DNA from: Actinomadura sp. DC4
GTDB lineage: Bacteria; Actinomycetota; Actinomycetes; Streptosporangiales; Streptosporangiaceae
Assembly (NCBI RefSeq): GCF_030406325.1
Contig: NZ_JAUEQY010000032.1
Span: 1 to 64,000 of the forward strand
Length of the DNA: 64,000 nucleotides
Reading direction: 5' to 3'
Part shown: positions 15,483 to 25,700 of the stretch, piece after piece
Layout: every line of letters starts with the position of its first letter
How positions within the stretch are numbered: the stretch's first letter is position 1
Notes under the pieces: model-generated
Databases searched by the model: none
Told to the model about the DNA's origin: nothing
Seen by the model: the letters and a program-made list of their open reading frames with translations, nothing else
Translations under genes and position numbers: made by a program

Positions 15483-15534
15483 CAATGGGCACCAAAGATC
15501 AGAACCATTATCGGATCAGCACATTGGGGTCAGC

Positions 15535-16494
15535 ATGGAGCGTTCCCGTGGCCGCTCGGCGATCGCCGGACCGGAACAGCTCGCCGACCACGCCTCCACC
15601 GACGAACTCACGCGACTGGCCGACGAGGATCTGAGACTCGCGCTGTTCATCCGCCATTTCGAGCGCAAACTCCTCGACCTGTTCGAAGAGGGCAGGATCA
15701 ACGGCACGACGCATACCTGTATCGGCCAGGAATACATTCCGGTCGCCCTGCGCCCCCTGCTCGACCTGAGCGACTTCGTCTTCAGCAACCATCGCGGGCA
15801 CGGCCACTACCTCGCCCGCTACAAGGATCCCCACGGCCTGCTCGCCGAGATCATGGGCCGCCGCGGCGGAGTGTGCGACGGTGTCGGCGGCAGCCAGCAC
15901 ATCCTCCGCGACCGCTACCTGTCGACGGGAGTGCAGGGGCAGAGCCTGCCGGTCGCGACCGGGGTCGCGCTCGCGCTGAAGCGGTCGGCGCCCGGCTCCC
16001 TGGCCTGTGCCTACGTGGGCGACGGCACGTGGGGTGAGGGGTCGACGTACGAGGCGCTCAACATGGCACGGCTCTGGCGTCTGCCCCTGGTCGTCGTGGT
16101 GGAGAACAACGGCATCGCGCAGACCACCGCCACCGAGACCCAGATGGCCGGGACGATCGCGGGCCGCTGCAGGGCGTTCGAGGTCTGGCACCACCACATC
16201 GCGTTCGCCGACATCAACCTGATCCGCGAGGAGCTCGACCCGCTCATCCGCCGGGTCCGCGACTCGCTGCTGCCCCTGGTGATCGAGTTCGAGACCGAGC
16301 GGGTCGGCCCGCACAGCAAGGGCGACGACACGCGCCCGGCGCTCGCCCTCGAACACGTACGCGAACGTGACTGGTGCGGACGCTACGCGCGGGAGTTCCC
16401 CGACCAGTTCGCACGCTGGGACGGCGAGGTGCGGGCGCGCGTCGACGTGATCGCCGAAGAGGTCGCCGCCCTGCCGCCCGCGAGGCCCGAATGA
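15535..16494 (+). CDS. 2-oxoacid dehydrogenase E1 component, alpha subunit
   Basis: A 319-residue ThDP-dependent E1 alpha subunit of the pyruvate/acetoin/branched-chain dehydrogenase type. The ThDP motif GDGTWGEGSTYEALN...VVENNG is intact, as are FSNHRGHGHYLA and GVGGSQH. It decarboxylates a 2-oxoacid and passes the acyl group to a lipoyl domain. ATG 15535 is the first start after the GT20 stop that gives a normal family length. The beta subunit gene overlaps its stop (ATGA). It is one of three dedicated subunits in this NRPS region. Confidence 0.9.
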   Translation: MERSRGRSAIAGPEQLADHASTDELTRLADEDLRLALFIRHFERKLLDLFEEGRINGTTHTCIGQEYIPVALRPLLDLSDFVFSNHRGHGHYLARYKDPHGLLAEIMGRRGGVCDGVGGSQHILRDRYLSTGVQGQSLPVATGVALALKRSAPGSLACAYVGDGTWGEGSTYEALNMARLWRLPLVVVVENNGIAQTTATETQMAGTIAGRCRAFEVWHHHIAFADINLIREELDPLIRRVRDSLLPLVIEFETERVGPHSKGDDTRPALALEHVRERDWCGRYAREFPDQFARWDGEVRARVDVIAEEVAALPPARPE

Positions 16495-17489
16495 GAGTTT
16501 CGGAGAACCTCAACCGGGCGCTGCACGATCTGCTCGCGGACAACCCGGGCCTGCACCTGCTCGGCGAGGACATCGCCGACCCGTACGGCGGCGCGTTCAA
16601 TGTCACCAAGGGGCTCACCACGCGCTTCCCGGACCGCGTGATGCCGACGCCGCTGAGCGAGGCCGGCATCGTCGGCGTCGCGGCCGGCCTCGCGCTGGCC
16701 GGCGACGGTGCCGTCGTCGAGATCATGTTCGGTGACTTCGTCGCCCTCGCCTTCGACCAGATCGTCAACTTCGCGAGCAAGTCGGTGTCGATGTACGGGC
16801 GGCGGGTCCCGATGCCGCTGCTGGTGCGCTGCCCGATGGGAGGGGGCCGCGCGTACGGCCCGACGCACAGCCAGAGCCTGCAGAAGCACTTCGTCGGCGT
16901 CCCGGGGCTCACGCTGCACGAGATGTCGCCCTTCCACGACAACGGGCCGCTGCTGCGCGAGATCCTCGCCGGGGGCGAGCCGACGATGTTCTTCGAGGAC
17001 AAGCGTCTCTACACCCGGCAGATGTTCGCCGACGGCACGGTGGACGACCTGTTCTCCTACGACTTTCCCGTACCGGGTACGGCGCGGGCCTTCGCCGGCG
17101 AGATGGGGTCCGCCGACTGCGTGGTGATCGCGCCGGGAGGCGTCGCGCACCAGGCGCTGAGCGCGGCGCGCAGGCTGCTGGTCGAGCGCGAAGTCTCGTG
17201 CGAGGTGCTCGTGCCCTCGCGGCTCTACCCGTTCGACGTCGTGCCGCTGCTGCCGCTGCTCAAGGGGGCCGGCCTGGTCTGCGTGGCAGAGGAGAGCACG
17301 GCGGGCGGCACGTGGGGGAGTGAGATCTCCCAGCTCGTCCACCAGGAGCTGTGGGACGACCTGCGCCGGCCGGTGCTGCTCGTCCACTCCAAGGACAGCG
17401 TCATCCCCGCGTCGGCGCACCTGGAGAAGGACGTCCTCATCCAGGACGACACGATCTTCGACGCGCTGGTGGAGGCACTCGATGGCTGA
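16491..17489 (+). CDS. 2-oxoacid dehydrogenase E1 component, beta subunit
   Basis: A 332-residue beta subunit of a heterotetrameric E1. It shows the ThDP activating glutamate region LLGEDIADPYGG, TPLSEAGIVGVAAGLALAG and the C-terminal half GGTWGSEISQLV. It forms the active site together with the alpha subunit. Its ATG overlaps the alpha stop codon and its own end overlaps the E2 start by 8 bases, so the three subunits are translated as a unit. Confidence 0.9.
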   Translation: MRVSENLNRALHDLLADNPGLHLLGEDIADPYGGAFNVTKGLTTRFPDRVMPTPLSEAGIVGVAAGLALAGDGAVVEIMFGDFVALAFDQIVNFASKSVSMYGRRVPMPLLVRCPMGGGRAYGPTHSQSLQKHFVGVPGLTLHEMSPFHDNGPLLREILAGGEPTMFFEDKRLYTRQMFADGTVDDLFSYDFPVPGTARAFAGEMGSADCVVIAPGGVAHQALSAARRLLVEREVSCEVLVPSRLYPFDVVPLLPLLKGAGLVCVAEESTAGGTWGSEISQLVHQELWDDLRRPVLLVHSKDSVIPASAHLEKDVLIQDDTIFDALVEALDG

Positions 17490-18588
17490 GATCCGGGTCC
17501 CCAAGCTGAACAACAACGACCAGGAGTACACCCTCACCGAGTGGCTGGCCGGCGACGAGGAGCCGATCGAGCCGGGCACCGCGGTCGTCGCGCTGGAGAC
17601 CTCCAAGGCCGCCGAGGAGATCGGCTGCGACGAGGGCGGCGTGCTCTGGCACGGCATGAAGGAGGGCGCCCTGTGCGAGCCCGGCGCGGTGATCGGCTGG
17701 GTGGTGCCGCCGGGCACGCCGCGTACTGAGGAACACGCCGTCGCGCGGCCCGGCGGCGGGCAGGACAGCGACCAGGTCGTCACCGAGCCCGCGCGCAGGC
17801 GCATGGAGGAGCTGGGCGTCGACCCGGCACGGGTACGCGAGCTGGACCGCACCCTCGTACGCGCCGCCGACGTCGAACGCCTCGCGGAGACCGGTGACCA
17901 GGGCGAGAGGGGCGGCCCGGCCGGCGTCCACACGGTGCCCGCGGTACAGGCGGCGGTCGGGCGCATGGTCGGCCGTTCCCACCGGGAGATCCCGGCCGCC
18001 TACACCGTGATGAAGATCGACGTCGGCGCCGCGCAGGAGGCGGCCGCGCGACTGGGCCGGCGGCTGCGCAAGCCGGTGGGGCTGCCGGAGTTCCTCATCG
18101 CCGCCGTCGCGCCGCTCCACGCGAGGTTCCCGCTGTTCTTCGCCGCGCCCGCCGACGACCGCTCGGCCCGGCTGCCGGACGACGCGCACGTCGGCGTCAC
18201 CGTCGACCGGGGCGACGGCCTGTACGTCCCGGTCATCAAGAACGCCTCCACCCGCACCCTGGAGGAGATCGTCGAGGCGCTGCGGGAGTTCCGTGCGAGC
18301 GCGGCGAAGGGCGCGTTCCGCGAGCAGGACCTCACGGGCGGGAACATCAGCGTCGCGCTGCACCACAACCCCGGCGTCGTGCTGGCGATCCCGTTCGTCT
18401 TCCCGGGCCAGACCTGCTGCCTGGCGCTCGCGAGCGCGCAGAGCGAGGTCGCCCTGGACGACGACGGCCGGGTCACGGCGCGTACGGTCGCCAACCTCGG
18501 CCTCGCCTACGACCACCGGTTCGTCAACGGCGGCCAGGCGGTGGCGTTCCTGGAGGCGGTCAAGGAGTCCCTGGAGGCGCCGAGCTGA
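17482..18588 (+). CDS. 2-oxoacid dehydrogenase E2 component, lipoyl acyltransferase
   Basis: A 368-residue E2. Residues 1-75 form one lipoyl domain with the attachment lysine in ALETSKAAEEI (Lys42). A short peripheral-subunit-binding region follows (VTEPARRRMEELGVDPARV), then the catalytic acyltransferase domain. The catalytic motif, usually HRxxDG, reads DHRFVNGGQA. The histidine is kept but the aspartate is asparagine, which may slow or alter transfer to CoA. No E3 gene is nearby, and a lyase or acyl-transfer use would not need one. In naphthyridinomycin-type pathways E1/E2-like proteins load a two-carbon unit onto a carrier protein; a similar role is inferred here. The gene converges with the ABC exporter gene and overlaps it by 29 bases. 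Confidence 0.88.
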   Translation: MAEIRVPKLNNNDQEYTLTEWLAGDEEPIEPGTAVVALETSKAAEEIGCDEGGVLWHGMKEGALCEPGAVIGWVVPPGTPRTEEHAVARPGGGQDSDQVVTEPARRRMEELGVDPARVRELDRTLVRAADVERLAETGDQGERGGPAGVHTVPAVQAAVGRMVGRSHREIPAAYTVMKIDVGAAQEAAARLGRRLRKPVGLPEFLIAAVAPLHARFPLFFAAPADDRSARLPDDAHVGVTVDRGDGLYVPVIKNASTRTLEEIVEALREFRASAAKGAFREQDLTGGNISVALHHNPGVVLAIPFVFPGQTCCLALASAQSEVALDDDGRVTARTVANLGLAYDHRFVNGGQAVAFLEAVKESLEAPS

Positions 18589-21500
18589 CCCGGCCGCCCT
18601 GGTCGGTGTAGGCCGACCACAGCGCGGCGTACACGCCTCCGGCGCCGGCCAGTTCGTCGTGGGTGCCGACCTCGGCGACGCGGCCCTCGTCGAGCACGAC
18701 GATACGGTCGGCCCGTGCGGCGGTGGTGAGCCGGTGCGCGACGACCAGCGTCGTACGCCGCGTGGTCAGCTCCGCGGTCGCACGCGTGACGGCGGCCTCC
18801 GAGGCGAGGTCGAGTGCCGCCGTCGCCTCGTCGAGCAGCAGGATGTCGGGGTCGACGAGGCGCGCGCGGGCGAGGGCCAGCAGCTGGCGTTCGCCGGCCG
18901 ACAGCGTCCGCCCGCGCGGTCCGACCGCGTGCAGGTAGCCGGCCGGCAGCCCCGCGATCATCTCGTGCGCGCCGACGGCGCGGGCCGCGGCCTCCACGGC
19001 GGCGTCGTCGGCGTCCGGCCGCCCGTACGCGATGGTGTCGCGCACCGAGCCGGGAACGAGGTAGGACTCCTGCGGCACGATGCCGAGCCGCCGCCGGTAG
19101 GCGGGGATGTCGTAGGAGCGCACGTCCACACCGTCGACGAGCACGGCGCCCTCGGTCACGTCGTAGAACCGCGCGACGAGCTTGACCAGCGTGGACTTGC
19201 CCGCACCCGTACGGCCGACGAGCGCCACCGTCTCACCGGGCTCCACCGTCAGGTCGACGCCGCGGATCGATTCTGGCAGGTCCGGCCCGTACCGGAAGCG
19301 GACGCCGCGCAGCTCGATCCGGCCGCGCAGGCGCCCGACCTCGAGCGGATGTTCCGGCGGGGGCGGCGACACCGGGACGCGCAGGAAGCCGCCGACCTCG
19401 CGCACCCCGACGGTGGCCTGCTGGTAGGCGTCCAGCACCTCCGACAGCTGCTGCACGGGCCAGAAGAGCATCTCGATGTAGAGCAGGTACGCGATCAGCG
19501 CGCCGGCCGACATCGCGCCGCTGCGTACCTGGCCCGCGGCGACGAGCAGGACGAGCGCGCCCGAGACCGTCGACAGCAGCTGCACGAACGGGAAGTAGAG
19601 CGCGCTGTAGAGCTGGGCGCGCATCCGCGAGACGCGGTAGGCGTCGCTGCGGCGGGCGAACCGCGCCTTCCGCTGGCCCTCGCGGCGGTACGCCTGCGTG
19701 ACGCGCAGGCCCGCGACGTTCTCCTGCAGGTCGGCGTTGACGTCGCCGGTCTTCTCCCCGGAGTCCTGGTACGCGCGGCCGGACTTGGCGCGGTACAGCA
19801 GCGTGGCCACCGCGAGCGCCGGCATGACGGTGAGCACCAGCAGCCCCAGCCGCCAGTCGATGACGAGCAGGCCGACCATGATCCCGGCGAAGGACAGCAG
19901 CGAGTTGACCATGGCGACCAGACCGGTGCGCAGGAACACCGACAGCGCGTCGATGTAGATCGTCATCAGGGTCGAGATCCGGCCCGACGACTCGCTCTCG
20001 TAGTAGTTCAGCCCGAGCCGCTGCAGGTGGGCGAACACCCGCACGCGCAGGACGTGGACGAGCCGCTCTCCGTTGCGTCCCACGATGGCCGTGCCGGCGA
20101 CGTTGACGCCCCAGTCGGCGGCGACGATCGCGACGCCGACGGCCGACAGGACGGCCAGTTTCTGGAACCCCGAGGCCAGCACCCCGCGGTCGATGCCGTC
20201 ACGGGTCAGGATCGGCAGCGTCAGCCCGGCCGCCACATCGAGGATGTCGAGGACCAGTGCGACGGCGAGCGCGCCGAGGATCGGCGGCAACAGCCGGCGG
20301 AGCCGGAAGCCGGGCTCGGGCGTGCGCGCCGCCTCGCGGTCGATCGCGGGCCGGTCGCGCGGCGGCAGCGTCTCAGGGGTGTCGGACGGCCGCTCCTCCG
20401 CGTCCCACAGGTCCGGGGTGGCCCGCGCCACGGCGGGCTCGGTCCCGGTGCCCTCCGCGTCGTCACCGGGCCCGGACAGCAGGCGCCGGTACAGCGCGCA
20501 CCGGGCGGACAGCTCCTCATGGGTGCCCGTGTCCAGGACGCGGCCCTCGTCGAGCACGGCGATCCGGTCCGCGAGCCGGAGCGTCGAGCGCCGGTGCGCG
20601 ATGAGCAGCGTCGTACGGCCCTCCAGCACGCGCCGCAGGGTGGCGTTGATCACCGCCTCGACGCCGGGGTCGACGGCGGACGTCGCGTCGTCCAGCAGCA
20701 GGATCCGGGGGTCGGCGAGGATCGCGCGGGCCAGTGCGACCCGCTGCCGCTGGCCGCCGGACAGCGTCAGGCCCTCCTCGGCGACGACCGTGTCATAGCC
20801 CTGGGGGAGGCGGCGGATGAAGCCGTCGGCCTCGGCCGCCTTCGCCGCCGCGACGACCTCGGCGTCGGACGCGCCGGGCCGGCCGAAGGCGATGTTGGCG
20901 CGCACGGTGTCGGAGAACAGGAAGGCGTCCTCCAGGACCGGCCCGATCGCGGCCCGCAGCGAGCCGCGCGTCAGGTCGCGGACGTCGTGGCCGTTCACCC
21001 GGACCGCGCCGGCCTGCACGTCGTAGAACCTCGGCAACAGCATCGAGATCGTGGACTTGCCCGACCCGGAGGTGCCCACGATCGCGACGGTCTCGCCGGG
21101 CGCCACGCGCAGGCTCAGCCCGTCGAGCACCGGGTGGGCGGGGTCATAGCCGAACCGTACGCCGTCGAACTCGACGGCGGCGGGACCGCCCGGCAGCGTG
21201 ACGGCGCCGGGCCGGTCGGCCACGACCGGGCGCGCGTCGATCACCTCGAAGACGCGCAGCGCGCTGGCCGCCGCCTGCTGGACGAGCGTGACCTGCCCGG
21301 CGAGGAAGCGTACCGGCGCGACCATCTGCAGCAGGTACAGCGAGAACGCCAGGAAGGTGCCCAGGCTGATCGAGCCGTGGATCGCGAGCCACCCGCCGAG
21401 CGCGAGCACGCCGATCTGGCCGAAGAGCGGGACCGCGCGCAGGGCCGGATCGTAGCGGGCGGTCAGGTTCACGGTGCGCACCCGCGCGGCGTACAGCCGC

Positions 21501-22183
21501 TCGCTGGCCCGCTCGAACCGGTCGAGCTCCTGCTCCTCCTGGCCGAACCCCTTGACCACCCGTACGCCGGTGACCGCGCCGTCCAGGACGGAGGCGACGT
21601 CGGCGGCCAGCTCCTGCGCCCGCCAGGTGGCGGGGAACAGGCGCCGCCGCGACGCGAGCGCGATCACGAGCAGCAGCGGGCCGGTCAGGGCCGCGACGAG
21701 CGTGAGCAGGGGCGACAGGACGGCCATGATCACTAATGAGAAGGTGAACACGGCGACGTTCCCGAGCATCGTCGGCATCCAGATCAGCGCCGCGATGATG
21801 TTCCTGATGTCGGAGATCGCCCGCGCGATGACCTGCCCGCGGTCCAGCTCGTCCTGGCGGGTGCCGTCGAGGCGCGAGAGCGACTCGAACATCTCCACGC
21901 GCAGGTCGTGCTGCACGTTCATGGCGAGGCGCCCGCTGACGTAGTTGAGCAGGAACGACCCGGCGAACGTCAGCAGCGCGGCGCCGACGAGCACCAGCAC
22001 GTACGGGCCGATGGGGTGCCGGTGGGACAGGATCGCCCCGTCGATGATCCGGCGTTGCACCAGCGGGATGAGCAGCGACATCGCCGCGGCCGTCAGCGCG
22101 CCGCCGGTCGCGACGTACAGGTGCCGCCGGTGCCGGCGGCAGTACCGGCCCACGCGGCGCAGCGGCGCCCCGCCGCGGGTCAT
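18560..22183 (-). CDS. Fused ABC exporter (TMD-NBD-TMD-NBD)
   Basis: A 1207-residue protein with two complete half-transporters in one chain. TMD1 spans about residues 20-320. NBD1 has Walker A GTSGSGKS (370-377), signature LSGGQ (474-478) and Walker B ILLLDDATS, where the catalytic Glu is Asp499. TMD2 covers about 630-900. NBD2 has Walker A GRTGAGKS, signature LSAGERQ and an intact Walker B ILLLDEATA. The Asp and the altered second signature fall in the same composite ATP site, so one site is degenerate, as in heterodimeric multidrug exporters. It starts at ATG 22183, overlapping the upstream carrier-protein gene stop (ATGA). Most likely it exports the peptide product and gives self-resistance. 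Confidence 0.92.
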   Translation of the reverse strand: MTRGGAPLRRVGRYCRRHRRHLYVATGGALTAAAMSLLIPLVQRRIIDGAILSHRHPIGPYVLVLVGAALLTFAGSFLLNYVSGRLAMNVQHDLRVEMFESLSRLDGTRQDELDRGQVIARAISDIRNIIAALIWMPTMLGNVAVFTFSLVIMAVLSPLLTLVAALTGPLLLVIALASRRRLFPATWRAQELAADVASVLDGAVTGVRVVKGFGQEEQELDRFERASERLYAARVRTVNLTARYDPALRAVPLFGQIGVLALGGWLAIHGSISLGTFLAFSLYLLQMVAPVRFLAGQVTLVQQAAASALRVFEVIDARPVVADRPGAVTLPGGPAAVEFDGVRFGYDPAHPVLDGLSLRVAPGETVAIVGTSGSGKSTISMLLPRFYDVQAGAVRVNGHDVRDLTRGSLRAAIGPVLEDAFLFSDTVRANIAFGRPGASDAEVVAAAKAAEADGFIRRLPQGYDTVVAEEGLTLSGGQRQRVALARAILADPRILLLDDATSAVDPGVEAVINATLRRVLEGRTTLLIAHRRSTLRLADRIAVLDEGRVLDTGTHEELSARCALYRRLLSGPGDDAEGTGTEPAVARATPDLWDAEERPSDTPETLPPRDRPAIDREAARTPEPGFRLRRLLPPILGALAVALVLDILDVAAGLTLPILTRDGIDRGVLASGFQKLAVLSAVGVAIVAADWGVNVAGTAIVGRNGERLVHVLRVRVFAHLQRLGLNYYESESSGRISTLMTIYIDALSVFLRTGLVAMVNSLLSFAGIMVGLLVIDWRLGLLVLTVMPALAVATLLYRAKSGRAYQDSGEKTGDVNADLQENVAGLRVTQAYRREGQRKARFARRSDAYRVSRMRAQLYSALYFPFVQLLSTVSGALVLLVAAGQVRSGAMSAGALIAYLLYIEMLFWPVQQLSEVLDAYQQATVGVREVGGFLRVPVSPPPPEHPLEVGRLRGRIELRGVRFRYGPDLPESIRGVDLTVEPGETVALVGRTGAGKSTLVKLVARFYDVTEGAVLVDGVDVRSYDIPAYRRRLGIVPQESYLVPGSVRDTIAYGRPDADDAAVEAAARAVGAHEMIAGLPAGYLHAVGPRGRTLSAGERQLLALARARLVDPDILLLDEATAALDLASEAAVTRATAELTTRRTTLVVAHRLTTAARADRIVVLDEGRVAEVGTHDELAGAGGVYAALWSAYTDQGGRVSSAPPGTP

Positions 22184-22737
22184 CCCGGCTCGTGGCACGA
22201 GTGCGCGAACTCCTCGATCGCGGCCGTGATGGCGGGCACGGTCGGCGTGTCGTAGAAGACGGAGAGAGGCACCTCGACCCGCAGCTCCTCGCGGACGCGG
22301 ATCGCCATCCGCGTGATGGCGAGCGAGTGCCCGCCGAGGTCGAAGAGGTTGTCGCGCAGGCGTACCGCGTCGACGTGCAGGACCTCCCGCCAGATGTCGG
22401 CGATCGTCGCCGCGATCCCTCCGCACACGGCGGGTCCGGGCGAGTCCTCGTCCTCTCCGCGGGTCGCGTGCGGCAGGGCGTCGCGGTCGACGGTCCCGTC
22501 GGCGGCGTGCGGCATCCGGTCGACGGTGACGTACACGTCGGGCGGCCGGCCTCCCGGCCGCGCCGCCGCCATGTGGCAGCACAGCCGATTCAGATCGCCG
22601 GCGGACGCTTCGGGGACGACATAGGCGACCACCTGCTCGTCCATCTCGTCCCGGTGGAGGACGACCGCCGCCTCGCGGACGCCGGGGTGCGCGGCCAGCG
22701 CCGCCTCGGTCTCCTCACGTTCGAGGGAGTCGCTCAC
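22180..22737 (-). CDS. Adenylation-domain remnant fused to a peptidyl carrier protein
   Basis: A 185-residue protein. Residues 1-92 match only the small C-terminal subdomain of an adenylation domain (HPGVREAAVVLHRDE, VVAYVVP). At the end, the usual NGKxDR reads DGTVDR, so the catalytic lysine is Thr. The large ATP-binding core is absent. Residues 105-180 are a normal carrier domain with DNLFDLGGHSLAIT, whose Ser takes phosphopantetheine. The carrier must be loaded by another protein. It lies 3 bases after the C-A-PCP gene stop and before the exporter, inside the minus-strand operon that starts with an acyl-AMP ligase. Confidence 0.8.
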   Translation of the reverse strand: MSDSLEREETEAALAAHPGVREAAVVLHRDEMDEQVVAYVVPEASAGDLNRLCCHMAAARPGGRPPDVYVTVDRMPHAADGTVDRDALPHATRGEDEDSPGPAVCGGIAATIADIWREVLHVDAVRLRDNLFDLGGHSLAITRMAIRVREELRVEVPLSVFYDTPTVPAITAAIEEFAHSCHEPG

Positions 22738-22740
22738 GCC

Positions 22741-25700
22741 TCACTCCTCGCGTCGTGCCTGCGCGATCACGCCGCAGATCTCGTTGATCGTGGGGGCTTC
22801 GTAGAAGGTCTCGAGCGGGATGTCGACGCCCGTACGCCGGAAGATGCGCGCGGAGATCTGCGTCACGATCAGGGAGTTCACGCCGAAGTCGAAGAGGTTG
22901 TCATCGAGGCCGACCTCGCCGGCGCGCAGCACGTCGCGCCAGATCTTCGCGACCGTCTCCAGGTCCTCCTCCCGTACGCCGGCCGACCGGGTGACGGCCG
23001 GCCTCCGCGCGCGGCCCGCCTCCGGGGACAGCCGGCCGACGTCCAGGCGGCGGTCGGGTGTGAGGGGGAACTCCGGCAGCGTGACGTAGCCGACCGCCGT
23101 CCCCTCGGGCAGCGTGGCGGCGAGCCATCCGCCCAGCTCCTCCTCCGCCGGCGGCTCGTCGCCCGCGGGCAGGAGGTAGGCGAGGAGACCGCCGTCCTCG
23201 GCCGTGGTGACGGCGCAGCGGGCGACGGCGTCATGCGCGCCGAGCCGGGCCTCGACGTCGGCGAGCTCGACCTCCTGCCCGTTCAGCCGGATCCGGCGGT
23301 GGTCGCCGCCGAGGAAGTCCAGCTCGCCGTCGGGCCGCCACCGCGCACGCTTGCCCGTGCGGGCGAGCCGCGAGCCGCCGGACCCGAAGGGGTCGGGCGC
23401 GAACCGCCCGTCGTCGTCCCGCGCGAGGGCGGGCCCGGCGACGCACAGTTCGCCGGGCGAGCCGATCGGCACGAGGGCGCCGGACGCGTCGAGGAGGTGG
23501 ACGCGCGCGCCGGGGACGGGCCGGCCGATCGCGACCGTCTCCGCGCCGGGCGCGACCTCGCCGCAGGTCGACCAGAGCGCGGCGTCATCGGTGCCGTGGA
23601 CGTTCCAGAGCCGCCGGAGGCGCGCGCGGAGCCGGCGGGCGAGCGTCGGCTGCAGGGTCTCGCCACCGCTGAGCGCCGTGAGGCCGGGGGCGTCCAGACC
23701 GGCGTCGAGGAGGAGCTGCCACAGGGAGGGCGTCGCCTGCGCGTGGGTGATCGCGTGCCGGCCGACGAGGGCGACCAGTCGCGCGGGTTCATCGGCCTCC
23801 TCGGGAGCGGGAACGACCACCCGCCCGCCCGCGGTCGCCGGCAGGAGGAGTTCGAGGGCGGCGCCCGGCGCCGTCACCCGGCTCAGCGCCAGGAACGTGC
23901 CGCCGGGCCCGAACTCCAGGATCGCGCGGAACGCCAGGAGCGCGCCGGTCAGCGCCCGGTGGTCGAAGCGGACGATCCGGCTCGGGCCGTCCGGCGTGGG
24001 GGAGAGGGCGGCGTAGGCGACGTCCTCCGGTGCGGGATCGGCGAGGGCGTCCGCGCCGCAGTTCCCGCAGACGCAGCCGTCCGCGTCGAAGGCCAGCACG
24101 GGCGGGCCTCCGGTCCCGGCCGCCGCACTCAGCACGGCGGAGACCCCGGACCGTACGGTGGGGCCGTCGGGGCCTGCCAGGAGGTACGCGGCCCCGGCCC
24201 GGAGCACGGCCAGCATGCCGGTGAGGGCGTCGGCCGGGTCGCCGGTCTCGATCGCGACGAGCGATCCGGGCGTGACGCCCGCGCACCGCAGGCGGCGTGC
24301 CAGGCCCTCGGTGGCGGCGTCGAGCCGCTCACCGGTCGTCTCGGCCGTCCCGCGCAGGACGGCGACGCCTCCGCGATCGGCGGCGACGCGCTCGGCGAAC
24401 AGGTCCACGACCGTACGCTCCGCGGCGCCGGCGGGCTCGCCGGGGTTCGCGGCCAGGAGCAGTCCGCGCTCGGAGTCGCCCAGGAACGTCAGGGCGCCGA
24501 CGCGCGTGTCGGGCGCCGCGACCGCCTGGTCGAGCAGCTCACGCCAGTGGCCCGCGACCCGCTCGGCGCTCTCGGCCGGGAAGCGCTCCTCGGGATGGTT
24601 GATGATGAAGCGCATGCCGTCGTCCTCGTTGAAGACGAGCACCCAGAACGCGCCGCGAGCGCTCTGGTTGGGAAGGCGTTCGCCGCGGATCCGCAGGCCC
24701 GGCAGTGTGTGAGCCGGGCTCGACCGCCGGTAGCTGATGGACACGGCGGTGCGCATGGCGGCCGGGCGCACCCCGGTGACGGCGCGGTTGAGCGGTACCC
24801 CGCGGTGGGGGGACAGCCCTCCCAGGTGCTCGTGCACGGCCGCGGCGAGCTCGCGGAAGGTCAGGTCACCGCCGACTCTCGCGGCGACGGGCAGCTCCTG
24901 GGCGAACGGGCCGATGGCGTCGGCGAACTCCTCCGGCCGGAGCCCGAGTGCGACCGTGATGACCGGATCGGCGTTGCCGTAGCGGTACAGCAGGGCGTAC
25001 ATCGAGGCCAGCAGGAGTTCGAACCGCGTCACGCCCAGCGCCTCGCCGGCCCGGCCCAGCGCGTCCCGCCGCTCGGCGCCGATGGTGAACCGGATCGTGT
25101 GCGCGGGGGCGGCGTACCCGATCGGGCCGGTGACGCCCGGCAGGGCCATCTGGTCCGGCTCCTGCCACCGCTCGCGCCAGAAGCGCCTCGCCGTGGGCAG
25201 GGCGGCGGCGATGCGGCGCTCCTCCCCGGCGGCGTAGCCGGCGAAGGACGCCGCGGGCGCCTCGGGCCCGGCGCCGGAGACGGCGGCCCGGTAGCAGGCG
25301 GCGAGGTCGCGGGTGAACAGGTCGAGCGAGGGGCCGTCGAACACGAGGTGGTGGGTCACGAGCAGCAGCGCGTGCCGGCCTGGGCCGAGCGGCGCCAGCA
25401 CGAGGCGGACCAGCGGCCCGCGCTCGAAGTCGAAGGGGGCCGGCGCGTGCCGCCGGACGAGCTCGGCGAGCCGCGCCTCGGGGTCGCCCTCGCCCGGATC
25501 GTCGATCTCCAGCTCCGGCACGCGGTCGGCCGGGCGCATCCACGGGACGCCGCCGTCCTCCTCGAACGCGCTGGTCAGCACGGGGTGCCGGGCGAGCACG
25601 GCGGCGCAGGCCGTCCGGAGGGCGCCGGTGTCCAGCTCTCCGTCGAAGGTGATGAGACACGGCGCGTGGTAGGCGTCGTGCATGTCGCGGGTGCGTTCGT

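Noticed and set aside
18293-21736. Plus-strand open frame of 1147 codons opposite the ABC exporter
   Set aside because: The minus-strand frame encodes a complete exporter with all motifs. The plus frame has only low-complexity residues and starts inside E2.
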